A stretch of 64,000 nt of DNA from Oleiagrimonas sp963821885 (GTDB lineage Bacteria; Pseudomonadota; Gammaproteobacteria; Xanthomonadales; Rhodanobacteraceae), in the NCBI GenBank assembly GCA_963821885.1, contig CAWGFN010000003.1, forward strand, positions 310,001 through 374,000, written 5' to 3'. The notes beneath the pieces are model-generated. The model made no database searches, was not told the origin of the DNA, and saw only the letters and a program-made list of their open reading frames with translations. A program made the translations under genes and the position numbers. This document shows, piece after piece, positions 25,655 through 33,751 of this stretch (the stretch's first letter is position 1; every line of letters starts with the position of its first letter).

Positions 25655-25954
25655 ATCTTGCGGTACGCCACGATAGTAGACCTTGCCCGACAAGATGAAA
25701 GCTTGCGCCGAAGCCCACCCCTTGATGTCTGACTTCTTGGGTGCCTTGAAGTCCTGACCCATGAAATAGGCCTTACCGCCACAATCCGGACATTTGTATT
25801 CACGGGCCGCGTTGAACTCGGCTGTTTCTTGATTTTGACCAGCAATTTGACCAGCTGTCATGAAGCGGCTCCTGGCGGGACTGAACTGTGCGCGTTTAAA
25901 GCTCTTGCGACAGTTGAAGCACGCATACTGCATTGGAATGCCGATGTTCTTCAT
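25649..25954 (-). CDS. GC6: small zinc-ribbon protein
   Basis: A 101-residue basic protein with two cysteine pairs, CFNC (about residues 12-15) and CPDCGG (about 55-60), that should bind one zinc. Between them is a basic region (KSFKRAQFSPARSRF), and after them GKAYFMGQDFKAPKKSDIKGW. A nucleic-acid-binding or protein-interaction role is plausible but not shown. ATG at 25954; the stop is in the attC core. Confidence 0.75.
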   Translation of the reverse strand: MKNIGIPMQYACFNCRKSFKRAQFSPARSRFMTAGQIAGQNQETAEFNAAREYKCPDCGGKAYFMGQDFKAPKKSDIKGWASAQAFILSGKVYYRGVPQDG

Positions 25955-25958
25955 TGAT

Positions 25959-26015
25959 GACTAACGCTGGAGTTGAGCGGCGGCGCAGCCGTCCGCCTCG
26001 AATGAGTGGTTAGCC
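25959..26015 (-). repeat. attC of cassette GC5 (57 bp)
   Basis: Bounded by GACTAAC (25959-25965) and GTTAGCC (26009-26015). Arms GAGCGGCGGC and GCCGTCCGC pair around a short loop; same class as GC8 and GC10. Confidence 0.87.
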
Positions 26016-26375
26016 GCCACTGCGGACGACGGTGACGCCAATGGCAGTATTGCCCACCGAAACCGTTGCAGGTTGGCCCGCGAGCACGACCATTTGGGGC
26101 GCTATGGATCCGTAGGCCGTGTCTAGGTGGGTGACGATTTTGAGCTGCCCTTTACCAGCGTCTGTGACGCTGAGGGCGAGCTTGTAACCGTTGGGACCAG
26201 ATACAGCAACGGTTGCGTCGGCGCCCTCTTTGACGACGAGCGAAGGTGACCCGAAGAGCTTGCCGTTGTGAGAGAGGTTGGCAGAAACCCTGTATAGCTG
26301 CGCAGCGAAACTCGTGGGTGAAGTGGCAGCAAGGGCAAAGGCAAGAAAAGCCAAAGCGGTTTTACCGATGTGCAT
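26010..26375 (-). CDS. GC5: exported beta-rich protein
   Basis: A 121-residue protein with a clear signal peptide (MHIGKTALAFLAFALAATSP, cleavage near SFA at residue 24). The mature part is beta-strand-rich (QLYRVSANLSHNGKLFGSPS, DATVAVSGPNGYKLALSVTD) and ends VGNTAIGVTVVRSGG. No family is recognised; it is probably periplasmic. It has its own strong ribosome-binding site, AAGGAGAG, upstream of the ATG at 26375. The stop is in the attC core. Confidence 0.75.
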   Translation of the reverse strand: MHIGKTALAFLAFALAATSPTSFAAQLYRVSANLSHNGKLFGSPSLVVKEGADATVAVSGPNGYKLALSVTDAGKGQLKIVTHLDTAYGSIAPQMVVLAGQPATVSVGNTAIGVTVVRSGG

Positions 26376-26389
26376 AAATCTCTCCTTGC

Positions 26390-26461
26390 AGCTAACGCTG
26401 GAGTTAAGACGCCGACCGCTGGCGTAGCCAGTGGGCGGTCGGCTTGAATGGTTGGTTAGCT
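26390..26461 (-). repeat. attC of cassette GC4 (72-bp class)
   Basis: Bounded by AGCTAAC (26390-26396) and GTTAGCT (26455-26461), with inner arms GCCGACCGC and GCGGTCGGC around GCTGGCGTAGCCAG. Confidence 0.92.
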
Positions 26462-26902
26462 GCTGCTCGGAGCAATATAACCAAGCTCGATATAAAGTTT
26501 GCTAACGATACTTTCGGCGCGACTTGCAAGCTCCATGAGTTCAAGATCGTCGATGAACGCATGCGTCTTTGTGCACTGGATTGCGTTCTCCATGTAGAGC
26601 TCTCCCGTCGCTGTGTGCTGAAAGACCTGGACCTGAACGGGGTTGTGTACGATGACATTGCGCTTTTTTGCAAGTTCTCGTGCTTCAGTCAGTAGTGCGT
26701 GCAAGGCACGATCTGTCTGAACTGTTTTATCAAGATTCGCAATAATATTTTTGGTGCGTGCACCAAATCGCTGTGGTGGACTCTCTGAGAAGCGATCGCG
26801 CCAAATGCGGTAAGTGAGAAGCTCAATATCCCCGAAAGCAAGGATGAAACGACCCACGAGAACTTGCCATTCTTCGATGCTGGCGTGGAAGCCTTCGTTC
26901 AT
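26456..26902 (-). CDS. GC4: helical protein with a HEPN-like Rx4H motif
   Basis: A 148-residue, mostly helical protein. Residues near the middle read ARELAKKRNVIVHNPVQ, an R-x4-H arrangement (R, then NVIV, then H) followed by NP. This resembles the catalytic motif of HEPN-domain RNases used in toxin and defence systems. The helices around it (ALHALLTEARELAKK and ELMELASRAESIVSKL) fit a HEPN bundle. No partner antitoxin is adjacent. The ATG at 26902 (MNEGFHASIEEW) is preferred to the ATG at 26923, which lies inside the neighbouring attC. The stop is in the attC core. Confidence 0.65.
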   Translation of the reverse strand: MNEGFHASIEEWQVLVGRFILAFGDIELLTYRIWRDRFSESPPQRFGARTKNIIANLDKTVQTDRALHALLTEARELAKKRNVIVHNPVQVQVFQHTATGELYMENAIQCTKTHAFIDDLELMELASRAESIVSKLYIELGYIAPSSS

Positions 26903-26905
26903 AAC

Positions 26906-26963
26906 AGCTAACGCCCGAGGCAAGCGGCCGCGGAACGCGGTCCGCTTGACCGCTTTGTTAGCA
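26906..26963 (-). repeat. attC of cassette GC3 (58 bp, different class)
   Basis: Bounded by AGCTAAC (26906-26912) and GTTAGCA (26957-26963). Arms CAAGCGGCCGCGG and CCGCGGTCCGCTTG-like sequence pair around GAACG. Its sequence is distinct from the 72-bp class. Confidence 0.88.
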
Positions 26964-26980
26964 GATAACCCACGTGTGCG

Positions 26981-27463
26981 CTAATGCCAGGCATTGGATA
27001 GTGAAGCCGCCAATGTTGGGAAAACTGGCTTGATCGTTGTGCAGGTCCCATCTGAGCCCTTTTGCTTGAGGATAAGCACTATTTGGTTTTTGGCGATATC
27101 CGTAACCATCAATGTGAAATTGTATACGGCATGGTCTGTTAGGACACAAGTAAGCGAGGTGGGTGCAGCAAGAAGTGTAAGCCCATACCTGGTGGAGGCC
27201 TCGTTGTACTGTCCGATTTTTCCCGGGGCCTCGCGCTGCGTGACGTACTGTTGCGACGCCATTGGCTTAACCGTAAAGCCATTTTCAGCCAGCGCCTCGG
27301 TCATCTCGGGGAAGTAAGGCGTTGTGTTGAGAAACGTTACTACACGCGGCCCAGTCGGCCCACCGGACATCGCCCTTACCTTGACGCTGCTGCTGGACAT
27401 CATGCAACCGCCGAGTAGAAATGCAGTGAGCGCGACAATAGCTGCACGATAGGTATATCGCAT
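26981..27463 (-). CDS. GC3: putative lipoprotein
   Basis: A 160-residue protein with a lipoprotein signal: MRYTYRAAIVALTAFLLGGC, lipobox LGGC with the cysteine at residue 20. The mature part has PTGPRVVTFLNTTPYFPEMT and VYNFTLMVTDIAKNQIVLIL. No family is recognised. The ATG at 27463 is chosen for its ribosome-binding site (GGGGGAG) and because the longer frame runs back through an attC. It is one of three cassettes whose stop codon (26981-26983) is outside the attC core. Confidence 0.75.
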   Translation of the reverse strand: MRYTYRAAIVALTAFLLGGCMMSSSSVKVRAMSGGPTGPRVVTFLNTTPYFPEMTEALAENGFTVKPMASQQYVTQREAPGKIGQYNEASTRYGLTLLAAPTSLTCVLTDHAVYNFTLMVTDIAKNQIVLILKQKGSDGTCTTIKPVFPTLAASLSNAWH

Positions 27464-27480
27464 GAACTCCCCCTTTTGTC

Positions 27481-27564
27481 TGCTAACGCTGAAAGTAACG
27501 GGCCGCTTTGGAGCAGAGCCAAAGGCGGCGCGGAAATGCGGTCCCGTTGACCGCATTGTTAGCT
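27481..27564 (-). repeat. attC of cassette GC2 (84 bp)
   Basis: Bounded by TGCTAAC (27481-27487, first base off consensus) and GTTAGCT (27558-27564). Inner arms AACGGGCCGC and GCGGTCCCGTT pair around a CTTTGG...CCAAAG hairpin. A class of its own in this array. Confidence 0.85.
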
Positions 27565-27954
27565 GCGAGAGACAACCCGAATTTCCCCAGTAGCTAAAAA
27601 CTGTTCTTTGGACATCTTACTCAACCCCAATGAATCGCCACCGCAATAAATGCACTGGTATATAGGAGTTGCAGGCTTGTAAACCTTGCGAAATTCCTGA
27701 AACGAAAGCCCGCGTGGGGCAACTTCACCCTCATATCTAACAGAAACGCTATGAACATCGGGGCCCAGGCGCGCCGCAGTGGAACTTGGTGATTCTCCTG
27801 GAAGTTGCTCGGCTAAGACTATGGATTTAGCCACAGTGGTGAACGCCAGGCAACCGACCGTAACCATGTCGGTATCCGCAACGAAGACAAAAACAGGGAA
27901 CGATTCACCGCATTCCGAGCATTCCGCTATGGTGATCTCACCTTCTTCGTACAT
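27559..27954 (-). CDS. GC2: protein with two CxxC zinc-binding pairs
   Basis: A 131-residue acidic protein. CSECGESFPVFVFV near the N-terminus and CIYCGGDSLGLSKM near residue 102 provide four cysteines for a zinc site assembled from both ends of the chain. Between them is a hydrophobic stretch TDMVTVGCLAFTTVAKS that is too mixed to be a clear membrane helix. No named family. ATG at 27954 with GGAAG upstream; the stop is in the attC core. Confidence 0.72.
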   Translation of the reverse strand: MYEEGEITIAECSECGESFPVFVFVADTDMVTVGCLAFTTVAKSIVLAEQLPGESPSSTAARLGPDVHSVSVRYEGEVAPRGLSFQEFRKVYKPATPIYQCIYCGGDSLGLSKMSKEQFLATGEIRVVSRS

Positions 27955-27966
27955 GGCGACACTTCC

Positions 27967-28038
27967 AGCTAACGCTTGAGTTAAGGCGCCGACCGCTGGC
28001 GTAGCCAGTGGGCGGTCGGCTTGGACGAATTGTTAGGT
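27967..28038 (-). repeat. attC of cassette GC1 (72-bp class)
   Basis: Bounded by AGCTAAC (27967-27973) and GTTAGGT (28032-28038), with inner arms GCCGACCGC and GCGGTCGGC around GCTGGCGTAGCCAG. Confidence 0.92.
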
Positions 28039-28048
28039 GACGCGGCCA

Positions 28049-28294
28049 CTAGTAGACCCCAGCGGTGGGATCAATAACCAGCTCAGCCTTGTTTGCGGCG
28101 CACCACTGCGTGAGGTCTGCTTTGAGTTGCGGCCAAAGGCTTAGAGCCCAAGATGGCGCTTTGTTCTTGAAAGCCTCCTCCGTTGGAAGGTAGGCGGTGA
28201 GGATGCCCATTGGAAGCTCAAGCACGAATGAACCACCTGGTCCTGTGCAGACCAATTCTTCTTTCCACTTGGCTCTGAACGAAAAGGTTGGCAT
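28049..28294 (-). CDS. GC1: small hypothetical protein, first cassette
   Basis: An 81-residue soluble protein that I do not recognise: MPTFSFRAKWKEELVCTGPG, then LPMGILTAYLPTEEAFKN and a Trp-rich C-terminal half (SWALSLWPQLKADLTQWCA). It is the cassette beside attI and so the most recently captured one and the best placed to be read from Pc. The ATG at 28294 is 5 bases from the AGGTG of the attI core, which may serve as ribosome-binding site. The stop lies 10 bases before the attC. Confidence 0.72.
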   Translation of the reverse strand: MPTFSFRAKWKEELVCTGPGGSFVLELPMGILTAYLPTEEAFKNKAPSWALSLWPQLKADLTQWCAANKAELVIDPTAGVY

Positions 28295-28299
28295 TGGAC

Positions 28300-28365
28300 A
28301 CCTAACGCTTATTCGGCGTCGATGTGACGCGTTGCATCCAGTATGGTCATTTCTTCAGGCTGAGG
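28300..28365 (-). other. attI recombination site
   Basis: On the minus strand, GCGTTAGGTG places a GTTRRRY core (GTTAGGT, 28300-28306) exactly where the first cassette begins, between the array and the integrase gene. No attC-like palindrome lies on the integrase side, as expected for attI. The extent toward 28365 is an estimate based on typical attI size. Confidence 0.75.
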
Positions 28366-28368
28366 CAA
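28340..28368 (-). promoter_or_regulatory. Candidate cassette promoter Pc
   Basis: On the minus strand TTGCCT (28363-28368) and CATACT (28340-28345) are separated by 17 bases and match the sigma-70 -35 and -10 boxes at four of six positions each. Transcription would start near 28333 and run across attI into GC1. It lies between intI and the array, the normal Pc location. No other pair in this gap is better. Confidence 0.5.
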
Positions 28369-28462
28369 TCAGGGAAACCTTACGCTAGAGCAATCACTTG
28401 CCCGATTTCTATCCTCCAGGTCGGCTGTAGCCTGATGGCGTTATGCGACACATGGAGGGTGT

Positions 28463-29473
28463 ATGAGTTACGAAGGACGGAGAGTCGGTGTAACAGGTTC
28501 GGCAAGGCGTCGGCCCAGGCTGCTCGATCAGGTGCGGCATGTCATGCGGGTGCGACATTACAGTACGCGTTCCGAACAGGCTTATGTGGGCTGGATTCGG
28601 CGTTTCATCCTTTTTCATGGCAAGCGCCACCCGAGCGAGATGGGCGGTGCCGAGGTCGAGCGTTTCCTGACATCGCTGGCTGTCGATGGCAACGTGGCGG
28701 CGGGTACGCAGAATCAGGCCTTGGCTGCGCTGCTCTTTCTATACAAGGAAGTGCTGAAGCAGGATTTGCCCTGGATGGATAACGTGGTCCGAGCCAAGCG
28801 GCCACGGCGCGTACCGGTCGTGCTCAGCCGTGCGGAAGTGCATCGTCTGCTGGACCATCTGCAAGGCCGGGAATGGCTGATGGCCGGGCTGCTCTACGGT
28901 GCGGGCTTGCGCCTGCTGGAGTGCTTGCGGCTGCGGGTCAAGGACGTGGATTTTGAGCATCGGTCCATCACCGTTCGACAGGGCAAGGGCGGCAAGGATC
29001 GTCATGTGCCGTTGCCCGGGCGCTTGGCCGATGCGTTGCATGACCAGCTGGCATCAGCACGGTTGCTTCATCGCACCGATCTTGAAGCCGGTTTCGGGGA
29101 GGTGCATCTGCCACACGCGCTAGCGCGCAAGTATCCGCATGCGGGTCGGGAGTGGGGGTGGCAGTACGTTTTTCCCGCGTCGCATCGATCGACCGATCCA
29201 CGCACGGGAGTGACGCGCCGACATCATTTGTCCGAAACGGTCTTGCAACGGGCTGTGCGGGCTGCGCGGAAGCGGGCGGGCATCCACAAGCCGGCAACTT
29301 GCCACACGTTGCGTCATTCCTTCGCGACGCATCTGATCGAGGACGGGCATGACATACGCACGGTGCAGGAGCTGCTCGGGCACAAGGACGTGAGCACCAC
29401 GCAGATCTACACGCACGTGCTCAATCGCCCTGGACTCGGTGTGCTCAGTCCCCTGGACCGGGGCATGGCATGA
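28463..29473 (+). CDS. intI: Integron integrase IntI
   Basis: A 336-residue tyrosine recombinase. Catalytic residues are R150 (GAGLRLLECLRLR), H281 and R284 (HTLRHSFATHL), H307 (LLGHKDV) and the nucleophile Y316 (TTQIYTHVL). The integron-specific insertion before box II is present (about residues 217-239, ARKYPHAGREWGWQYVFPA), which separates IntI from XerC/D. The N-terminal SAM-like domain (RHYSTRSEQAYVGWIRRFI) is intact. The start has GGAGGGT 5 bases upstream. It is divergent from the cassettes. All catalytic residues are present, so it is likely active. No clear LexA box was found upstream. Confidence 0.97.
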   Translation: MSYEGRRVGVTGSARRRPRLLDQVRHVMRVRHYSTRSEQAYVGWIRRFILFHGKRHPSEMGGAEVERFLTSLAVDGNVAAGTQNQALAALLFLYKEVLKQDLPWMDNVVRAKRPRRVPVVLSRAEVHRLLDHLQGREWLMAGLLYGAGLRLLECLRLRVKDVDFEHRSITVRQGKGGKDRHVPLPGRLADALHDQLASARLLHRTDLEAGFGEVHLPHALARKYPHAGREWGWQYVFPASHRSTDPRTGVTRRHHLSETVLQRAVRAARKRAGIHKPATCHTLRHSFATHLIEDGHDIRTVQELLGHKDVSTTQIYTHVLNRPGLGVLSPLDRGMA

Positions 29474-29513
29474 CATGGTTTCGCCATTTGTGCGCCTCGG
29501 CGATACTGGCGCG

Positions 29514-31427
<1,914 letters not shown>

Positions 31428-31436
31428 GCGCGAAGC

Positions 31437-32111
31437 TCAGTCCACGATGGCCATGACGAAACCATCCCAGTGCTTGCTGCCGACGGTCTGCAGGGCGGTG
31501 GCGGTGAGGCGGGGTTCGGCGGCGATCAGGTCCAGCGCGCGGCGCGTGCCGAGGACATCCGGTGAATCGCTCCGGTCGTCGAGCACGCGCCCCTGGCGCA
31601 CCACATTGTCGAGGATGATCACGGTGCCCGGTCGCGACAGGCGGAGGGCCCAGTCCAGGTAAGCGGCGTTGTTGGCCTTGTCGGCATCGATGAACACCAG
31701 GTCGAACGGTGGCCGGTTGGCGCCGGCCAGCGCCGGCAGGGTGTCCAGCGCCGCGCCCACGCGGATGTCCACGCGGTCGGCGACGCCGGCCTGCGCCAGG
31801 TTGGCCCGTGCCACCCGGGCATGCGCTGGATCGTGCTCGAGCGTGACCACGTTCCCGTCCGCCGGCATGCCGCGCACCATGCACAGGGTGGAATAGCCGC
31901 CCAGGGTGCCGATCTCCAGCGCGTGGCGCGCGCCGCACATCCGCGCGATCAGCTGCAGCATGCGGCCCTGCAGGGGCGAGACGTCGATGGCGGGCAAGCC
32001 GGCGATGGCATTGGCGGCGAGGATCGCCTCGAGCGTGGCGTCCGAGGCGTGGGTGCGGTCGACCAGGTAGGCGTCGACGTCGTTCCATGCTGTCTCGTTC
32101 ATGCGGTTCAT
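31437..32111 (-). CDS. SAM-dependent O-methyltransferase (class I, COMT-like)
   Basis: A 224-residue methyltransferase_3 family protein. SAM-binding motif I is ALEIGTLGGYSTLCM, followed by VVTLEHDPAHARVARANL, and the metal-binding motif is LVFIDADKANNAAYLDWAL with ILDNVVRQGRV. This is the catechol/caffeoyl-CoA O-methyltransferase type that uses a divalent cation. The substrate is unknown. The ATG at 32111 (MNRMNETAW) or 32102 are possible starts. The open frame runs much further upstream without homology and is not used. It is convergent with yoaA. Confidence 0.88.
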   Translation of the reverse strand: MNRMNETAWNDVDAYLVDRTHASDATLEAILAANAIAGLPAIDVSPLQGRMLQLIARMCGARHALEIGTLGGYSTLCMVRGMPADGNVVTLEHDPAHARVARANLAQAGVADRVDIRVGAALDTLPALAGANRPPFDLVFIDADKANNAAYLDWALRLSRPGTVIILDNVVRQGRVLDDRSDSPDVLGTRRALDLIAAEPRLTATALQTVGSKHWDGFVMAIVD

Positions 32112-32210
32112 TCCCGACCGGCGACAAAGGCGCGGATCATGACACGCATCGGGGCTTTCCTGTAAAAGGCTTGGGAAGATCCTGGCATCCAAGGTTGAGG
32201 GAGGGCAGTC

Positions 32211-32585
32211 ATGGCCAAGGTGATCGGTCTGGGTGGAATCTTTTTCAAGGCGAGCGATCCGGAGGCACTGGCGGCCTGGTATCGCGAGCATCTGGGCATC
32301 GACATCGGTGAATGGGGCGGGGCGATGTTCGCCGAGGACGAGGATCGTCCGGGGAGCACGCTGTGGTCGCCCTTCAAGGACGACACGGCCTATTTCGCGC
32401 CCAGCAGCAAGGCCTACATGGTCAATTTCCGCGTCGACGACCTCGATGCGCTGCTGGCACAGCTGCGCGAGGCCGGCCAGCCGGTGGACGAGCGCGTGGA
32501 GGAAAGCGAGTTCGGCAAGTTTGGCTGGGTGATGGATCCCGAGGGCACGCGCGTGGAGTTGTGGCAGCCGCCCGAGGCGGACTGA
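32211..32585 (+). CDS. VOC (glyoxalase/dioxygenase-fold) family protein
   Basis: A 124-residue single-domain VOC protein. It shows the two beta-alpha-beta-beta-beta modules: IGLGGIFFKASDPEALAAWY with YREHLGI in the first and MVNFRVDDLDALLAQLREAG with WVMDPEGTRVELWQP in the second. The terminal ELWQPPE is the usual metal-ligand strand. The reaction is unknown. It has a strong GAGGGAGGG ribosome-binding site. It is divergent from the O-methyltransferase gene, with about 100 bases between. Confidence 0.88.
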   Translation: MAKVIGLGGIFFKASDPEALAAWYREHLGIDIGEWGGAMFAEDEDRPGSTLWSPFKDDTAYFAPSSKAYMVNFRVDDLDALLAQLREAGQPVDERVEESEFGKFGWVMDPEGTRVELWQPPEAD

Positions 32586-32692
32586 AACCGCGTGCCTCCG
32601 CGCCGTCTTGTCCCGGATCGGGCCGTCCGTTGCCATGCGCCTGCCCGATTCGCGTGCTGTGCTATGGCTGACGCGGATGCGAGAATACGCCG

Positions 32693-33382
32693 ATGAACCT
32701 GCTTGCCCTGGAAACCGCCACCGAATCGTGCTCCGTCGCGCTGCTGCGCGGCGAGGACCTTTTCGAACGCAGCGAGATCGCGCCCAGACGCCACGCCGAA
32801 CTGGTCCTGCCGATGGCCGAGGCGATCCTGGCCGAGGCCGGCATCGCGCGCCGCGACCTGGACGGCATCGCGGTCGGCCGCGGTCCCGGCTCGTTCACCG
32901 GCGTGCGCCTGGCGGTGTCGATGGCGCAGGGGCTGGCCATGGCGCTGGACCTTCCGGTGGTGACGGTGTCCTCGCTGGCGGCGCTGGCCATGCAGGCTCC
33001 CGATGACGGCGCGCCGGTGCTGGCGCTGATCGACGCGCGCATGGGCGAGATCTACGCCGGCGGCTTCACCCGTGACGCGCACGGCCTGCTGCAGGCGGCC
33101 GATGCCGAGCGGGTGTGTCCGCCACAGACATTCCAGCCCTGGCGGCCCCTGGCCGAGTGCCACGTGGTGGGCAGCGGCTGGGGCGCCTATGGCAGCGAGC
33201 TGGAAATGCGCCTGGGCGCGCCGCTGAGCAGCCATGCCCACGTGTATCCGCAGGCCCGCGACGTGGCCCGCCTGGCCGCCGCGGCGTTCGCCGCCGGCCA
33301 GGGCACCACGCCCGAACAGGCGCTGCCGGTCTACCTGCGCGACAAGGTGGCCCTGACCATCGCCGAGCGGGCCAACGCCTGA
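32693..33382 (+). CDS. tsaB: TsaB, tRNA t6A37 biosynthesis protein
   Basis: A 229-residue protein of the ASKHA fold: LALETATESCSVAL at the N-terminus, HAELVLPMAEAILAEAG, and IAVGRGPGSFTGVRLAVSMAQGLA, all TsaB hallmarks. TsaB binds TsaD and TsaE to transfer threonylcarbamoyl to A37 of ANN-decoding tRNAs. The length matches E. coli TsaB (231). It stands alone here, followed by a repeat-containing intergenic region and the convergent corA gene. Confidence 0.95.
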   Translation: MNLLALETATESCSVALLRGEDLFERSEIAPRRHAELVLPMAEAILAEAGIARRDLDGIAVGRGPGSFTGVRLAVSMAQGLAMALDLPVVTVSSLAALAMQAPDDGAPVLALIDARMGEIYAGGFTRDAHGLLQAADAERVCPPQTFQPWRPLAECHVVGSGWGAYGSELEMRLGAPLSSHAHVYPQARDVARLAAAAFAAGQGTTPEQALPVYLRDKVALTIAERANA

Positions 33383-33390
33383 CACGCCGA

Positions 33391-33426
33391 CCGTGGCCCG
33401 GATAAGCCCGCGGGGCGCATCCGGGA
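33391..33426 (+). repeat. REP-like palindromic repeat, copy 1
   Basis: CCGTGGCCCGGATAAGCCCG is followed by CGGGGCGCATCCGGG. CCCGGAT and ATCCGGG arms form a stem. It matches copy 2 at 33681 except for one base. Confidence 0.75.
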
Positions 33427-33545
33427 AAGGCGCAGGGTACTTCGACCTATCGAATCAAGGGCGCTCGACAATGCATGGCGCCATGCGGTTGGTTGTTCAT
33501 GCCAGCGGCTTGCCTGGTCGGGACATTGCGCGTGCATGGGCTTCC

Positions 33546-33575
33546 TCCCGGATGCGCTTCGCTTGTCCGGGCTAC
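33546..33575 (-). repeat. REP-like palindromic repeat, inverted variant
   Basis: TCCCGGATGCGCTTCGCTTG followed by TCCGGGCTAC. It shares the CCGGATGCGC and CCGGGC parts with the other two copies in reverse orientation. Confidence 0.65.
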
Positions 33576-33680
33576 GCCAACGCGCATGGGCGCGAGCCTG
33601 CGGCCGATGCCCTCGACCCGCAGCCCGGACAGGCCCACGGTGCGTCTTCGGTGGTGGTGGCGTGTCAATCGGCGCGAGAA

Positions 33681-33716
33681 CCGTGGCCCGGATAAGCCCG
33701 CAGGGCGCATCCGGGA
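33681..33716 (+). repeat. REP-like palindromic repeat, copy 2
   Basis: CCGTGGCCCGGATAAGCCCG followed by CAGGGCGCATCCGGG. It differs from copy 1 by G to A in the loop region. Confidence 0.75.
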
Positions 33717-33751
33717 GCTTCTTTGCGACGGGAACGTGAAGCGGGGCGCGG

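Larger units (their letters stand above)
20645..29473. mobile_element. Chromosomal integron: intI, attI, Pc and 17 gene cassettes
   Basis: The integrase gene reads rightward at 28463-29473. To its left lie attI (core at 28300-28306) and 17 leftward open reading frames, each followed by an imperfectly palindromic attC bounded by RYYYAAC and GTTRRRY-type cores. Cassette bases are visibly less GC-rich than the flanks. Only the distal attC is truncated. No transposase, resistance gene or plasmid function is present, so this is a sedentary chromosomal integron rather than a clinical class 1-type element. Cassettes are named GC1 (by attI) to GC17. Confidence 0.95.
33383..33751. other. Intergenic region with REP-like repeats
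   Basis: This gap between the convergent tsaB and corA genes holds two direct copies of a palindromic GTGGCCCGGATAAGCCCG unit and one inverted variant (listed separately). Small open frames here have no recognisable features and cross the repeats, so none is called as a gene. Confidence 0.75.

Noticed and set aside
26958..27149. Small minus-strand frame overlapping GC3
   Set aside because: It overlaps the lipoprotein cassette gene in another frame, has no ribosome-binding site, and starts inside the coding region.
20645..28038. CRISPR-like appearance of evenly repeated palindromes
   Set aside because: Repeats are 56-104 bp, variable, bounded by RYYYAAC/GTTRRRY cores, and separated by whole genes; they are attC sites. 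No cas genes are present.
28463..29473. Integrase as a XerC/XerD or phage integrase
   Set aside because: The IntI-specific insertion and the adjacent attI/attC array identify it as an integron integrase.
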